Below, piece after piece: positions 1-8,408 of a DNA stretch of 32,300 nucleotides. Source of the DNA: Deltaproteobacteria bacterium (lineage in GTDB: Bacteria; Desulfobacterota; DSM-4660; Desulfatiglandales; Desulfatiglandaceae); assembly GCA_019310785.1 (NCBI GenBank), contig JAFDDR010000017.1, positions 1 through 32,300 of the forward strand, in the 5' to 3' direction. Below the pieces are notes generated by a model that was not told where the DNA came from, did not search any database, and worked only from the letters and a program-made list of their open reading frames with translations. Each line of letters begins with the position of its first letter. Position 1 is the first letter of the stretch. Made by a program: the position numbers and the translations under genes.

Positions 1-389
1 GCATTTTGAGATGCTTTTACGAAATTCATTGTCCCAAAATCATTTTTGTACTGTATCATCTGTTATATCAACATGTTATATGTAACATGCAAAAGTTAAC
101 CGGACAGCAGTGATGGCATATAGAAATATATTACCATCAATATTTTAGCTGTTTGAAAAATTAGGTAATATTGCAACTTCACTTTAAGGGTGAGGTGTTT
201 GCATAAAGGCGAAAGGCACAAGACACAAGGCATATCCCCTGCTATTTGCCCTTTACCCTGCGCCATGCGCCTCTGTCCTTTTGAATAGATATTGCCTTGA
301 AAAATTGCTCACCCTTGCAAAAGGCTAAAGTATAACAATTATCAGCCATTTTTCCCCTCTTTGCATATTTCGCAGTATTAATCAGCGCA
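1..389. other. Gene-free leader upstream of the sensor kinase
   Basis: No convincing coding frame was seen. The stretch is AT-rich at first, then holds one copy of a dispersed repeat (142-198). After that comes a low-complexity purine/pyrimidine stretch around 205-285 built from short AAGGC/GCC-like words. At 308-318 the bases CTCACCCTTGC are the reverse complement of the GCAAGGGTGAG core of the repeat copy at 16.9 kb, so the leader carries repeat material in both orientations. No confident -35/-10 pair was picked out. The kinase promoter is presumably here. Confidence 0.5.
142..198 (+). repeat. Dispersed repeat R1, copy 1
   Basis: These 57 bases align without gaps to 16859-16915 at roughly 80 percent identity by eye. 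Shared blocks include GTTTGAAAAA, CAACTTCACT and AAGGGTGAGG. Both copies are intergenic and in the same orientation. A reverse-complement core lies at 308-318. The repeat family was not recognised. It could be the end of a small non-autonomous element. Confidence 0.55.
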
Positions 390-416
390 ATGGAACGGGG
401 AAGAAAGGGGAAACAG

Positions 417-3400
417 ATGAATCTTGGGATACGCGTTATTGTTATTTGTTTTCTTGTCCTTCTGTTTTCGGCAGTTGGATACGGCAGTGATAAGGACCAG
501 GTGCTTATTCTTAACTCGTATCATAAGGGCTATCCCTGGACTGATGACCTGGTTGAAGGCATAGCCCGGACCCTTGAAAAGGGGAGGGAATCACTTGAAA
601 TCCATGTTGAGTACATGGACACCAAGAGGATTAATACATCCGAATATCATAAATTATTTTTTCAACTTATGAAATTGAAGTATGCCAAAATAAAACTGGA
701 TGTCATTATTATCTCTGACGACAACGCCTTCCATTTCATAATAAAATATCATAGGCGACTGTTTCCCGATACGCCGGTTGTGTTCATGGGAGTTAATCAT
801 TTTGAGCAATCTATGATTAAGGGAATAGAAAATCAAATTACCGGGTTAATTCAGGATGCCGACATTACTGCCACACTACGTACAGCATTAAGCCTTCATC
901 CTGACACTTCACAGGTTGCGGTTATATGCGATGCCACCACGACGGGCCAGGCATACCGTAAGCAGGTATCCATGATCGAGCCTGATTTCAAGAACCTCAA
1001 ATTTGTATATTTAGATGGTCGCGAATTATCTACTCCTGAAATGCTGTCAAGCCTTCGCAGCCTTCCTGATGACAGCATCGCATTGTTATGCATCTGGCTG
1101 AAAGATAATACAGGTGTTTTTGTTCCGTGGGAAGATGGTTACCCTAAAATTGCCATGAATTCAAAAGTCCCTGTATATGGCGTTCTTGATACAATGCTCA
1201 AATATGGAATTGTTGGCGGAAAGGTACAGTCAGGAAAGCACCATGGCATAGCAACAGCAAAAATAGCTTTGAGGATATTAAGAGGCGAAAAAGTTCGACA
1301 TATCCCTGTAAGCATGAAAAGCCCAAATAAATATATTTTTGATTACATACAATTGCTTCGATGGAAAATGCCGGTATCGGCGTTGCCCAAAGGAAGTATC
1401 ATTCTCAATGAACCAAAATCGTTTTATTCCAAAAATAAGCGCCTTGTATGGGGAGTAATTGGGATTTTTTCTTTTATGGTTACTACAATTATAGTGCTTT
1501 TAAGTAACATTTTTGGCCGAAGAAAGGCGGAAAGTAATCTGCGAAAAAGTGAAGAAAAGTATCGTTCAATTCTTGGAAGCATTGAGGAAGGATACTATGA
1601 GGTTGACGTTGACGGTAATTTTACCTTTTTCAATAAATCATTATGCAAAATCTATGGTTGCTCCAAAGATGACTTAATGGGTGTAAATTTACAGGAATTT
1701 ACAGACGAAAAAACCGCTAAAGAAGGATATAGAATTTTCAACCGGGTATTTTCAACAGGGACGTCGATAGGAAATTTTGGATGGGAGATTACCAGGAAAA
1801 ATGGCAGCAGGCGATACGTGGAAACTTCTATCTCTCCTATGAGAAATGCTGAAGGCCGCCTTGCAGGATTCCGGGGCATAATACGCGATACAACAGATCG
1901 ATTACTCTCTGAAAAGAAGCTGCGGGAGAGTGAGGAGCGGTTACAGATTATTTTGCAATCTATTCCTACCCCCGTGGTAGTTTATGATGCAGAAGGTCAT
2001 GCGGAATATGTGAATCCCGCATTTACCGAACTCTTTGGCTGGCCATTAGACGAACTGAAGGGACGGCACATTCCGTTTGTACCAAAGGACCAAAAGGAAC
2101 TGACCGGTGAAAAGCTGAATGAGGTTTACGACTCCGGCAAAAATGTACAATTTGAGACTAAAAGGCTCACCAGGCAGGGTGATGTGATTGATGTTATTGT
2201 AAGCGGTTCGTATATCAAAGGGCTTGAAGGAGAGGCTGTGCAGATGATAGCCAGTCTGACGGACATCAGTGAAAGAAAGAGACTCGAGGCCCAGCTCCAA
2301 CAGGCCCTTAAAATGGAAGCAATCGGCACTTTGGCTGGCGGCATTGCCCATGATTTCAACAACCTGCTGATGGGCATCCAGGGACGTACATCTTTGATGA
2401 TGGTGGGTAAAGACTCATCTTATCCTGATCTTGAGCATATTAAAGGAATAGAGGATTGTGTCAAAAGCGCGGCGGAACTGACAAGGCAACTCCTGGGATT
2501 TGCCAGGGGCGGGAAATACGAGATTAAACCGACTGACATTAATAAGCTAATCAGAAAGAGCTCGGAATTGTTCGGGCGAACGAAAAAGGAAATAGATATT
2601 CACGAAAAATACCAGGACAATATCTGGACGGTAGAAGTGGACCAGGGACAAATTGAGCAGACAATGATGAACCTTTTCGTTAATTCATGGCAGGCCATGC
2701 CGGGGGGCGGGGATCTTTATCTTAAGACGGAAAATATTACGATTGAAGGAGACTATGTAAGGCCGTTTGAAGTAAAACCGGGCAAGTACGTTAAAATCTC
2801 CATAAGGGACACCGGAATCGGCATGGATGAAAAGACAAAAGAAAGGATATTTGAACCGTTCTTTACTACCAAGGATATGGGAAAAGGAACGGGTTTAGGC
2901 TTGGCCTCTGTGTACGGGATTATTAAGAATCATGGGGGTTTCATCAATGTTTACAGTGAAAAAGGTAAAGGAACCACATTTAACATCTATCTGCCGACCT
3001 CGGAAGTGGCGGCCAGACATCAGGAGCCAGAGATAAGCAAGAATGTCAGGCATGGAGATGAGACTGTTTTATTGGTGGATGATGAGGATATGATACTCGA
3101 TGTAGGTGAACAGTTGTTAGAGAAGATGGGTTATACGGTATTAATAGCGAGAAGCGGAAAAGGGGCAATTGACATCTACGAAAAGAAAAAAGACAAAATT
3201 GATTTAATCATCCTGGACATGATCATGCCTGAGATGAGTGGTGGCGATACATTTGACAGGCTGAAGCAAATAAGCCCTGATACAAAAGTACTTCTTTCAA
3301 GCGGGTACAGCATCAACGGCCAGGCGAACGAGATATTGGGACGAGGTTGTGATGGTTTTATCCAGAAGCCATTCAGCATGGAAGAACTGTCACATAAGAT

Positions 3401-3422
3401 TAGGGCTGTATTAAACGGTTAA
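417..3422 (+). CDS. Hybrid sensor histidine kinase with ABC-type substrate-binding sensor, two PAS domains and a receiver
   Basis: This is a membrane-bound two-component sensor. The ATG at 417 is preferred over an in-frame ATG at 390, because AAAGGGG lies just upstream of 417 and the protein then starts directly with a signal-anchor segment. Residue numbers here count from 390. After the signal comes a periplasmic ABC substrate-binding-like region (about 35-325; PF04392-type), then a transmembrane helix near 350-373 and two PAS domains (about 385-510 and 515-640). The HisKA motif GGIAHDFNN places the phospho-acceptor at His654. The ATPase shows the N-box (NLFVNSWQA), DTGIG and GKGTGLGL. A C-terminal receiver has the DD pair and phospho-acceptor Asp943 in LILDMIMP. 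No output regulator lies beside it, so the downstream partner is unknown. The ligand is also unknown; related sensor domains bind small metabolites. Confidence 0.93.
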   Translation: MNLGIRVIVICFLVLLFSAVGYGSDKDQVLILNSYHKGYPWTDDLVEGIARTLEKGRESLEIHVEYMDTKRINTSEYHKLFFQLMKLKYAKIKLDVIIISDDNAFHFIIKYHRRLFPDTPVVFMGVNHFEQSMIKGIENQITGLIQDADITATLRTALSLHPDTSQVAVICDATTTGQAYRKQVSMIEPDFKNLKFVYLDGRELSTPEMLSSLRSLPDDSIALLCIWLKDNTGVFVPWEDGYPKIAMNSKVPVYGVLDTMLKYGIVGGKVQSGKHHGIATAKIALRILRGEKVRHIPVSMKSPNKYIFDYIQLLRWKMPVSALPKGSIILNEPKSFYSKNKRLVWGVIGIFSFMVTTIIVLLSNIFGRRKAESNLRKSEEKYRSILGSIEEGYYEVDVDGNFTFFNKSLCKIYGCSKDDLMGVNLQEFTDEKTAKEGYRIFNRVFSTGTSIGNFGWEITRKNGSRRYVETSISPMRNAEGRLAGFRGIIRDTTDRLLSEKKLRESEERLQIILQSIPTPVVVYDAEGHAEYVNPAFTELFGWPLDELKGRHIPFVPKDQKELTGEKLNEVYDSGKNVQFETKRLTRQGDVIDVIVSGSYIKGLEGEAVQMIASLTDISERKRLEAQLQQALKMEAIGTLAGGIAHDFNNLLMGIQGRTSLMMVGKDSSYPDLEHIKGIEDCVKSAAELTRQLLGFARGGKYEIKPTDINKLIRKSSELFGRTKKEIDIHEKYQDNIWTVEVDQGQIEQTMMNLFVNSWQAMPGGGDLYLKTENITIEGDYVRPFEVKPGKYVKISIRDTGIGMDEKTKERIFEPFFTTKDMGKGTGLGLASVYGIIKNHGGFINVYSEKGKGTTFNIYLPTSEVAARHQEPEISKNVRHGDETVLLVDDEDMILDVGEQLLEKMGYTVLIARSGKGAIDIYEKKKDKIDLIILDMIMPEMSGGDTFDRLKQISPDTKVLLSSGYSINGQANEILGRGCDGFIQKPFSMEELSHKIRAVLNG

Positions 3423-3450
3423 GGTCTATTAGATGTCATATTGGAGGGGA

Positions 3451-3576
3451 ATGATAATACAAGGGACAGAAATCGAGCTTGATTTAGCGACTCCAGAATT
3501 TATAAAGACATTTAATGACTTTAAGGAAGCAGCAAAGAAATCCATGGATATTATAGACAGCATAAGGGCGAAGTAG
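3451..3576 (+). CDS. Small hypothetical ORF ending at an amber codon; the frame stays open to 3738
   Basis: A GGAGGGG motif directly precedes the ATG at 3451, although the spacing is short. A second in-frame ATG lies at 3433. The frame gives 41 residues and stops at TAG 3574-3576. The same frame then continues open for another 53 codons to TGA 3736-3738, which directly abuts the stop of the convergent radical SAM gene. The combined 94 residues would be charged, mostly helical in appearance and Lys/Arg-rich at the C-terminus. No family was recognised. It could be a pseudogene broken by one nonsense change, a read-through or pyrrolysine-type amber codon, or chance open sequence. Confidence that it is a real gene is low to moderate. 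Confidence 0.35.
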   Translation: MIIQGTEIELDLATPEFIKTFNDFKEAAKKSMDIIDSIRAK

Positions 3577-3732
3577 TATAAGGAGCCCAATGAATTCTTA
3601 ACCCAGGTAAAGGAAAATACTGGGCAAGTTGAAGAAAGGTGTTTCAGGGTAAGAGCGGGGCTGAGGAAGAAAAAAGAAAGGATAAAATGCATTGCTGTTA
3701 GCGGCAAGGTACAGCGCTTTTGCGGCCTTCTT

Positions 3733-3751
3733 CGTTGATCAGAGGTCAACG
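3733..3751. terminator. Possible hairpin between convergent genes
   Basis: CGTTGA at 3733-3738 pairs perfectly with TCAACG at 3746-3751 across a 7-nt loop. It sits on the convergent stop codons. There is no T tract, so this is a weak terminator candidate. Confidence 0.25.
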
Positions 3752-5226
3752 TCCTGAAATACATTCACGCCGGCTAAGCGCTTCATTGCCCGCTGGTATC
3801 GTCCTTCCCAGCCATACTTTTTGAGAGACCTGCCGATGAAGAACTTCAGCATTGGCCTGAAGGCGTATAGCCAGATTCCTGTCCAAAAGCGACCCTGGCT
3901 TCTAATCCTTTCCGAGGGTTCCCACCATCCCAAAACGGTCTGCTTGTGATACCAGAACAGATATTGAAGCCGGTCTGATTCAAGGTGTTTGGTTTTTACA
4001 TTGGCCCATAACCCGTTGTACCACTTATAATCATCAATGTTGGTCACCAGACCCTGGTCCAGCAGTTGCCGGCGCATCTCGGTTTTGGGATAGGGGGTAA
4101 GGATCTGGCAGTAGGCGGTATCGGCCCCCGTGGATTTTAAAAATTTGTAATTTTCAATGATAGCCTGTTCATCATCATCCGGGAAACCGAAAATCAGCCC
4201 GCCCATTACCATGATTCCGTATTTATGGCAATTTTCCACGGCCTTGCGCGAGGCGTCCACAATATCTCCCTTGTGCGCGGTGGCCAGGTTCTTTTTCGAC
4301 ACGTTTTCAATTCCCAAAAAAACGGATCTAATACCGGCTAAGGCCATTTTATGGACCATCTCCTCATTTTTAGCCATGGATATACAGTCTGCCTGGACAA
4401 CTATGTTCAACTTCTTATAATCGCGGGCGATAATTGCATCACAGATCTCGATCACCCACTCGGGGTCCAGCACCAGGTTATCATCTGCGATAAATACCCA
4501 TCGGGTTTTTCGAGTATAATAAATGTCATCCAGATCGGTCAGGACGCGCTCAATGGGAAACGTCCTGAACGATTTCCCGTACATATGCCTTATGCTGCAA
4601 TACGTACACGCCCGTGTGCAGCCCCGGGATGTTTCCATGACTTCGATCTTGGAATTCATGATGTGGTATCCCCAGGTCAAACGCCTCTTGTCCCGAATGG
4701 GGAGCCTGAGCCGGGATAAATCGAGCAATTCGCCCCGCGGGTTATGGACAAAGTGCTGATCACGTTTATAGGAAAGCGAATCAATGTCTTCAAGCCGGTC
4801 TTTTCCTTCAAGTGCATTGATTAGCCTGCGGCAGGCCTGTTCTCCTTCCCCGCGGATCATAAAATCAATCCATTCGGCCTCCGGGGATGCGGCAATTTCC
4901 TCATTCATCAAGGTTGCATGATACCCGCCGATAACGATTTTCACCTCAGGCAGCAGATGTTTTATAAGCTTAACCAGCTTGGTACAGGTATCGTATTGCC
5001 ACGCCATGGCGGACAGGCCGACCAGGTCCGGACGAATTTTTTGCAGGGTTTTGGTCAGGTATTTTCGTAACCGTCTCCGTTTGCGGATCAGGTCGATTAT
5101 AAAGACCTCATGACCCTCATCAATGTTTGCGCCGACACTGGCAATCCCGGAATTCGGCATGTGAAAGGCGGTTTCATGCATCATCACCGGGGCCACATCC
5201 GGCATGGACATCAAAATTATTTTCAT
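3739..5226 (-). CDS. B12-binding domain radical SAM protein
   Basis: The 495-residue protein has an N-terminal Rossmann-like cobalamin-binding domain (about 1-150, with IRPDLVGLSAM and VIGGYHATLMNEE). A radical SAM domain follows, with the Fe-S cluster motif RGCTRACTYC placing Cys203, Cys207 and Cys210. The B12 domain shows no DxHxxG motif, as is usual in this class. The family includes methyltransferases and cyclases acting on lipids and tetrapyrroles (BchE/HpnJ-like), so the substrate cannot be fixed from sequence. GAGG lies six bases before the ATG. It is the last minus-strand gene below the acyl-lipid cluster, but a repeat-filled gap of about 340 bp separates it from plsC. Participation in the same pathway is inference; ladderane-type clusters are also reported to contain radical SAM enzymes. 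Confidence 0.9.
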   Translation of the reverse strand: MKIILMSMPDVAPVMMHETAFHMPNSGIASVGANIDEGHEVFIIDLIRKRRRLRKYLTKTLQKIRPDLVGLSAMAWQYDTCTKLVKLIKHLLPEVKIVIGGYHATLMNEEIAASPEAEWIDFMIRGEGEQACRRLINALEGKDRLEDIDSLSYKRDQHFVHNPRGELLDLSRLRLPIRDKRRLTWGYHIMNSKIEVMETSRGCTRACTYCSIRHMYGKSFRTFPIERVLTDLDDIYYTRKTRWVFIADDNLVLDPEWVIEICDAIIARDYKKLNIVVQADCISMAKNEEMVHKMALAGIRSVFLGIENVSKKNLATAHKGDIVDASRKAVENCHKYGIMVMGGLIFGFPDDDEQAIIENYKFLKSTGADTAYCQILTPYPKTEMRRQLLDQGLVTNIDDYKWYNGLWANVKTKHLESDRLQYLFWYHKQTVLGWWEPSERIRSQGRFWTGIWLYAFRPMLKFFIGRSLKKYGWEGRYQRAMKRLAGVNVFQDVDL

Positions 5227-5320
5227 AAATCCTCGCGGTTTTATTTTTTCATTGAAAACCTGGTCCTCTGGGCCGGGTCAGAGATAGATGGCTTTCCCTT
5301 GGATTTTTGTGTCTAAAAAT

Positions 5321-5509
5321 ACAAATTACAAGCACCAAATTACAAATGGTTCGACAAGCTCACCATCCTGAGCAATGTCGAAGGATAAATCTCAAATTTC
5401 AATATTCAATGACCAAAACCTTCCAAGACAAGACATTGTTTGGATTTTCGAATTTTGGTCATTGGAATTTGTTTGATATTTGGGATTTGATATTTGGAAT
5501 TTCAATAAG
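5321..5509 (+). repeat. Dispersed repeat R2, copy A (inverted relative to 20881-21102)
   Basis: This fills most of the gap between the radical SAM gene and plsC. Its first about 75 bases match the reverse complement of 21030-21102 almost perfectly, and the AT-rich remainder matches the reverse complement of about 20881-20955. The core contains a palindrome-like REP unit: TTCGACAAGCTCA at 5350-5362, then a short loop, then TGAGCAATGTCGAA. The AT-rich part repeats ATTTGGNATTTG-like words and contains CAATGACCAAAA with its inverse TTTTGGTCATTG. No coding frame of interest was seen. Confidence 0.75.
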
Positions 5510-5565
5510 TCAATGAAACTCCAACAAAGCAAATCCCCTCCTGGTACTCTGGGCCAGGATTTTTA

Positions 5566-6324
5566 TCATGGAGCAGGTTTTTCCCTTTGCGCTTCCAGCA
5601 GTGACCGGACATCGGACATCAATTCAGAGATTGAAAAGGCATCGCTTTGATAATCAGGTTCAATACTTGCAAGCAACTCAACGGTTATAGTATTTGAAAC
5701 ACAGGTATTGAATAAAAACTTCCCGGGCTTTAATAGTCTATTGGTATTGCGTATAAACAGTACTTTAATCGATGTCTTGCAGAGCCGTGCGATTTTAAAT
5801 GCTCCCTTGTTGAGCCGGCCTATGACGCCGTCCCGGCTTCTTGTCCCTTCCGGAAAAACAAAAAAATTCCCACCGGACGCTAAATAAACTTCCATGGCTT
5901 CGATATGCCGTACCATCAAATCCGATAGGTTCGTACCCGAGGTAGATGGAATATATCCGGATAATTTTAGCACCCGGCTAAATATAGGTACATTAAAAAA
6001 GGTGCTTTTCACAATGGTTTTTTGTTTTTCAAACAAGGAAAGCAAAAAAATCGGATCAAGATAAGATATGTGGTTACATACGATAACAGAAGACCGGATA
6101 GATCGTACTTCATCAGAGACATGCCATTTGGGCCCGAAAACGATGAGCCGGGCTAAGGAAAAGAAACCTTTGTAGAATTTATGGTTCAAGCGTTGGAAGG
6201 AAATCTCGCGATTTTTTGAAAACAGATAGGCCGTTAGATAAAACGGGGAAAAAAGAATAATAAACCCGACAGTAAAATAACTCCAGAGCAGCAGTGTAAC
6301 AATAATGTCGGAAACCGGTTTCAA
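5566..6324 (-). CDS. 1-acyl-sn-glycerol-3-phosphate acyltransferase-like protein (PlsC family)
   Basis: This membrane acyltransferase transfers an acyl group from acyl-ACP or acyl-CoA to a lysophospholipid-type hydroxyl. An N-terminal hydrophobic helix lies at about 8-35. The catalytic HxxxxD motif is NHISYLDP (His85, Asp90), and the acceptor-phosphate motif is FPEGTRSRDG (157-166). The 252-residue length is normal for the family. The start appears to be TTG at 6322-6324, with a weak AGG three bases upstream and no nearer ATG that would keep the N-terminal helix. It lies downstream of the ketosynthase in the same direction. Its substrate could be an ordinary phospholipid or the product of this cluster. 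Confidence 0.88.
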   Translation of the reverse strand: MKPVSDIIVTLLLWSYFTVGFIILFSPFYLTAYLFSKNREISFQRLNHKFYKGFFSLARLIVFGPKWHVSDEVRSIRSSVIVCNHISYLDPIFLLSLFEKQKTIVKSTFFNVPIFSRVLKLSGYIPSTSGTNLSDLMVRHIEAMEVYLASGGNFFVFPEGTRSRDGVIGRLNKGAFKIARLCKTSIKVLFIRNTNRLLKPGKFLFNTCVSNTITVELLASIEPDYQSDAFSISELMSDVRSLLEAQREKPAP

Positions 6325-6469
6325 GTGCCTGCATAATAGGCGAGTTTCAAAACAACCGTTGACATTGCCGCAAAAAGGCGCAAAATACGCAAAAATAAGA
6401 AATGGCTTTCAGTAATATCAGGTGGTTATAAACATCAAAAATCCAATATCCAGCTTTTGCGAGATCATC

Positions 6470-6504
6470 AACCGTTGAACCGTGAACCCTGAACTTTGAA
6501 CCTG
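6470..6504. repeat. Heptad repeat array H1 (TGAACC-type units)
   Basis: Degenerate 7-base units related to TGAACCN occur five times in a row, immediately after the stop of the frame-restored ketosynthase. The array belongs to the same family as the arrays at 18.0-18.3, 28.5-28.6 and 31.5-31.7 kb. Confidence 0.6.
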
Positions 6505-6505
6505 G

Positions 6506-6611
6506 CTACGCTTTTTTCACTATCAGGCAGGTATTAACTCCGCCAAAAGCAAAATTCTGGATGGCAGCGATGCGAATATCGGATTCAATAAGGTTTTTCG
6601 CATGCTTTATC
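6506..6611 (-). pseudogene. Out-of-frame C-terminal tail of the ketosynthase
   Basis: Removing one 14-bp copy of the duplication just upstream lets the ketosynthase frame continue for about 34 more codons to TAG at 6506-6508. The restored tail contains NFAFGGVNTCLIV, the conserved C-terminal glycine-rich motif of FabF-type enzymes. This shows the annotated protein is truncated rather than naturally short. Confidence 0.85.
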
Positions 6612-6641
6612 ATTGCACACCTTTCATTGCACACCTTTCAT
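6610..6641. repeat. 14-bp tandem duplication disrupting the ketosynthase
   Basis: ATTGCACACCTTTC occurs at 6612-6625 and again at 6626-6639; period-14 identity extends from 6610 to 6641. Fourteen is not a multiple of three, so the second copy shifts the reading frame and creates the TGA that ends the ketosynthase. Confidence 0.92.
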
Positions 6642-7752
6642 CGACCTTATCCAGGTTCAGAGTCTGAGGAATAAAACCTTTTTCCATCATATAAAGGGAG
6701 ATAATCGTCTCTATGGCGCCGCATGATCCCATGGTATGTCCCATATAACTCTTCAGCCCTGTAACCACCGGAAAATCCCCATATGCCCTGCCTATGGCAT
6801 GGGCTTCGATTACATCACCCATTTTGGTGGCCGTTGCATGGGCGCTGACGAAATCGACAGAATCGGCGCTTATTCCCGCATCTTTGAGTCCGAGGCGGAT
6901 GGTTTCGGTAATTCCGTCTATATTGGGCAGGATCAAATCCCCTCCGTTATTATTACACGAGAACCCGATAACTTCGCCTAAAATGTTTGCTCCCCGTTTC
7001 TTGGCAAATTCATATTCTTCCAGCAATACGGCCCCGGCACCTTCTCCCACAACCAGGCCGTCCCTCTGTTCGTCAAATGGACGCGGCGTCAGGTGAGGGG
7101 TATCATTAAATTCGGTTGAGCATGCCAGCAGGTTGTCAAACACCGCGACCGTGGTGGTATCATACTCGTCGGCTCCGCCGCAAAGCATGGCATCCTGCAT
7201 CCCGTATTTGACCATTTCATACCCGAATCCAATTGACTGGCTGCTGGTAGTGCAGGCCGTGGATGAAGAGATAACCCTGCCGGTAATGCCGAACATCTTG
7301 GTGATATTTGCCGCAGTGGTGTGGACCATGGATTTCAAATAATCGACCGCCCCGATTTTAGCGAAACTGGACCGTGATTTACTGAAAAAGGATTTATATA
7401 TTCCCCGCTGGACCGAAGGGCTTCCGTGGGTTGACCCGAAAGCGACTCCCAGCCTGCCGGAGGTGATAAAATCATGATTAAGACCGGAGTTTTCCAGGAC
7501 TTCCTTGGCCACCTGACAGGCGTAATAAGAAACCGGGCCCATGGTCTTGCGATGCTGGCGCTTGAAATCATACTCAAGCGGATAATCGACCGTGCCGAAG
7601 ACACCGCAATCGATAAATCCGGAAAGCAGGTCGTCTTCCCGAATTTTTTTGACTCCGGAAATGCCCTCTATAAGGTGTCTGACAATTTCATCCTTGCCGT
7701 GACCAATCGGCGTTATGGCAGAACATTCCGTAATTACGACTCTTCGTTCCAT
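6610..7752 (-). CDS. Beta-ketoacyl-ACP synthase (FabF/KAS II-like), C-terminally truncated by frameshift
   Basis: This enzyme condenses an acyl chain with malonyl-ACP. The ATG at 7752 (MERRVVITE) is the typical family start; an upstream in-frame TTG at 7785 is less likely. The active-site triad is intact: Cys167 in STACTTS, His305 in HATAT and His339 in YMGHTMG. The sequence resembles ketosynthases of aryl-polyene-like clusters. A 14-bp tandem duplication at 6610-6641 shifts the frame after VDERCAM, so the last 36 or so residues are lost, including the FGGVNT loop that helps shape the active site. The restored gene would end at 6506 with about 410 residues, normal for FabF. The product as read is probably unstable or inactive. 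The duplication could be an assembly error, a loss-of-function mutation or a reversible slip-strand switch. Confidence 0.9.
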   Translation of the reverse strand: MERRVVITECSAITPIGHGKDEIVRHLIEGISGVKKIREDDLLSGFIDCGVFGTVDYPLEYDFKRQHRKTMGPVSYYACQVAKEVLENSGLNHDFITSGRLGVAFGSTHGSPSVQRGIYKSFFSKSRSSFAKIGAVDYLKSMVHTTAANITKMFGITGRVISSSTACTTSSQSIGFGYEMVKYGMQDAMLCGGADEYDTTTVAVFDNLLACSTEFNDTPHLTPRPFDEQRDGLVVGEGAGAVLLEEYEFAKKRGANILGEVIGFSCNNNGGDLILPNIDGITETIRLGLKDAGISADSVDFVSAHATATKMGDVIEAHAIGRAYGDFPVVTGLKSYMGHTMGSCGAIETIISLYMMEKGFIPQTLNLDKVDERCAMKGVQ

Positions 7753-7814
7753 ACCTGTTCCATGATTAAAAGATTGGAATCTCAATGAGTTGGCTGTTTA
7801 GGTTCCTCTTAACC

Positions 7815-8069
7815 TTAGGCCCTGGCCAAAGAAAGCGACTCAACATAATCGAGGATATGGTTAATGGTTCGGATTTCCATGGCCTCCTTTTTCTCTGCCC
7901 GGGTTAGTTCCGAAGAGAGAATAATTTCAATCTCACCTAAAAGCTCAATGGCATCTATGCTGTCAAATTCGTGAACCTCTCTCAAGTCGTCATCAAGTCC
8001 CGGATCCTCTATTTCAAATTGATCTCTGAAAATTCTAAGTATCTCAGTTTTTATCTCTTCGCGTGTCAT
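7815..8069 (-). CDS. Acyl carrier protein
   Basis: This 84-residue acidic protein holds the growing acyl chain on a phosphopantetheine arm. The attachment motif is FDSIDAIELL with Ser37. The acidic character of helix II and the length fit the ACP family. It lies directly upstream of the ketosynthase on the same strand (about 60 bp to the ketosynthase ATG), so the two are probably co-transcribed and partners. A dedicated ACP beside a KS, thioesterase and MMPL exporter suggests a specialised lipid pathway rather than housekeeping fatty-acid synthesis. The ribosome binding site is weak (GAG about seven bases before the ATG). Confidence 0.92.
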   Translation of the reverse strand: MTREEIKTEILRIFRDQFEIEDPGLDDDLREVHEFDSIDAIELLGEIEIILSSELTRAEKKEAMEIRTINHILDYVESLSLARA

Positions 8070-8139
8070 AACGTCTCGGAAGTTCTACAACATATTGAGA
8101 ATAAGGGAAATTTTTTGAGACCTGAATTTTTGCCTCACA

Positions 8140-8292
8140 CATGGAATATTGGAATGTTGGTTTTAATAAGGAAGTTTCCCATTTTTGAACATTTTTTACT
8201 TCAATGTCTAAAGGAATTTTCCAAATAACCCAGTATACAATTGTCCCAAAGCCCATTCTTCCATCATTCCACTATTCCAACATTCCAATTGG
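8140..8292. repeat. Inverted-repeat element between acyltransferase and ACP
   Basis: The 340-bp gap between the ACP and the LpxL-type gene contains TGGAATGTTGG at 8150-8160 and its exact complement CCAACATTCCA at 8277-8287. Both ends continue with ATTCCA/TGGAAT words. The interior is AT-rich with no convincing coding frame. It resembles other short intergenic repeats in this window but is not a copy of them. Confidence 0.5.
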
Positions 8293-8408
8293 GGCGAAGT
8301 CCCTAAGTTCGTTGCCAGGTATTTTTGAAATATCAACAGAATTTTTTAATATATTGTAGCATAATCCGGATGTCAAATTTAAACAAAAATGCTGAAATAT
8401 TCGGCAAG

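Noticed and set aside
205-285. Possible CRISPR-like repeats in the leader
   Set aside because: The words are short and irregular with no constant repeat-spacer length, so this is low-complexity intergenic sequence.
3429-3764. Minus-strand 111-codon open frame over the small ORF region
   Set aside because: It lies opposite the small plus-strand ORF and overlaps the end of the radical SAM gene. It has no ribosome site and an unlikely composition, so it is treated as a shadow.
8044-8256. 70-codon minus-strand frame upstream of ACP
   Set aside because: It is made mostly of the AT-rich inverted-repeat element and overlaps the ACP start in another frame, with no recognisable domain.
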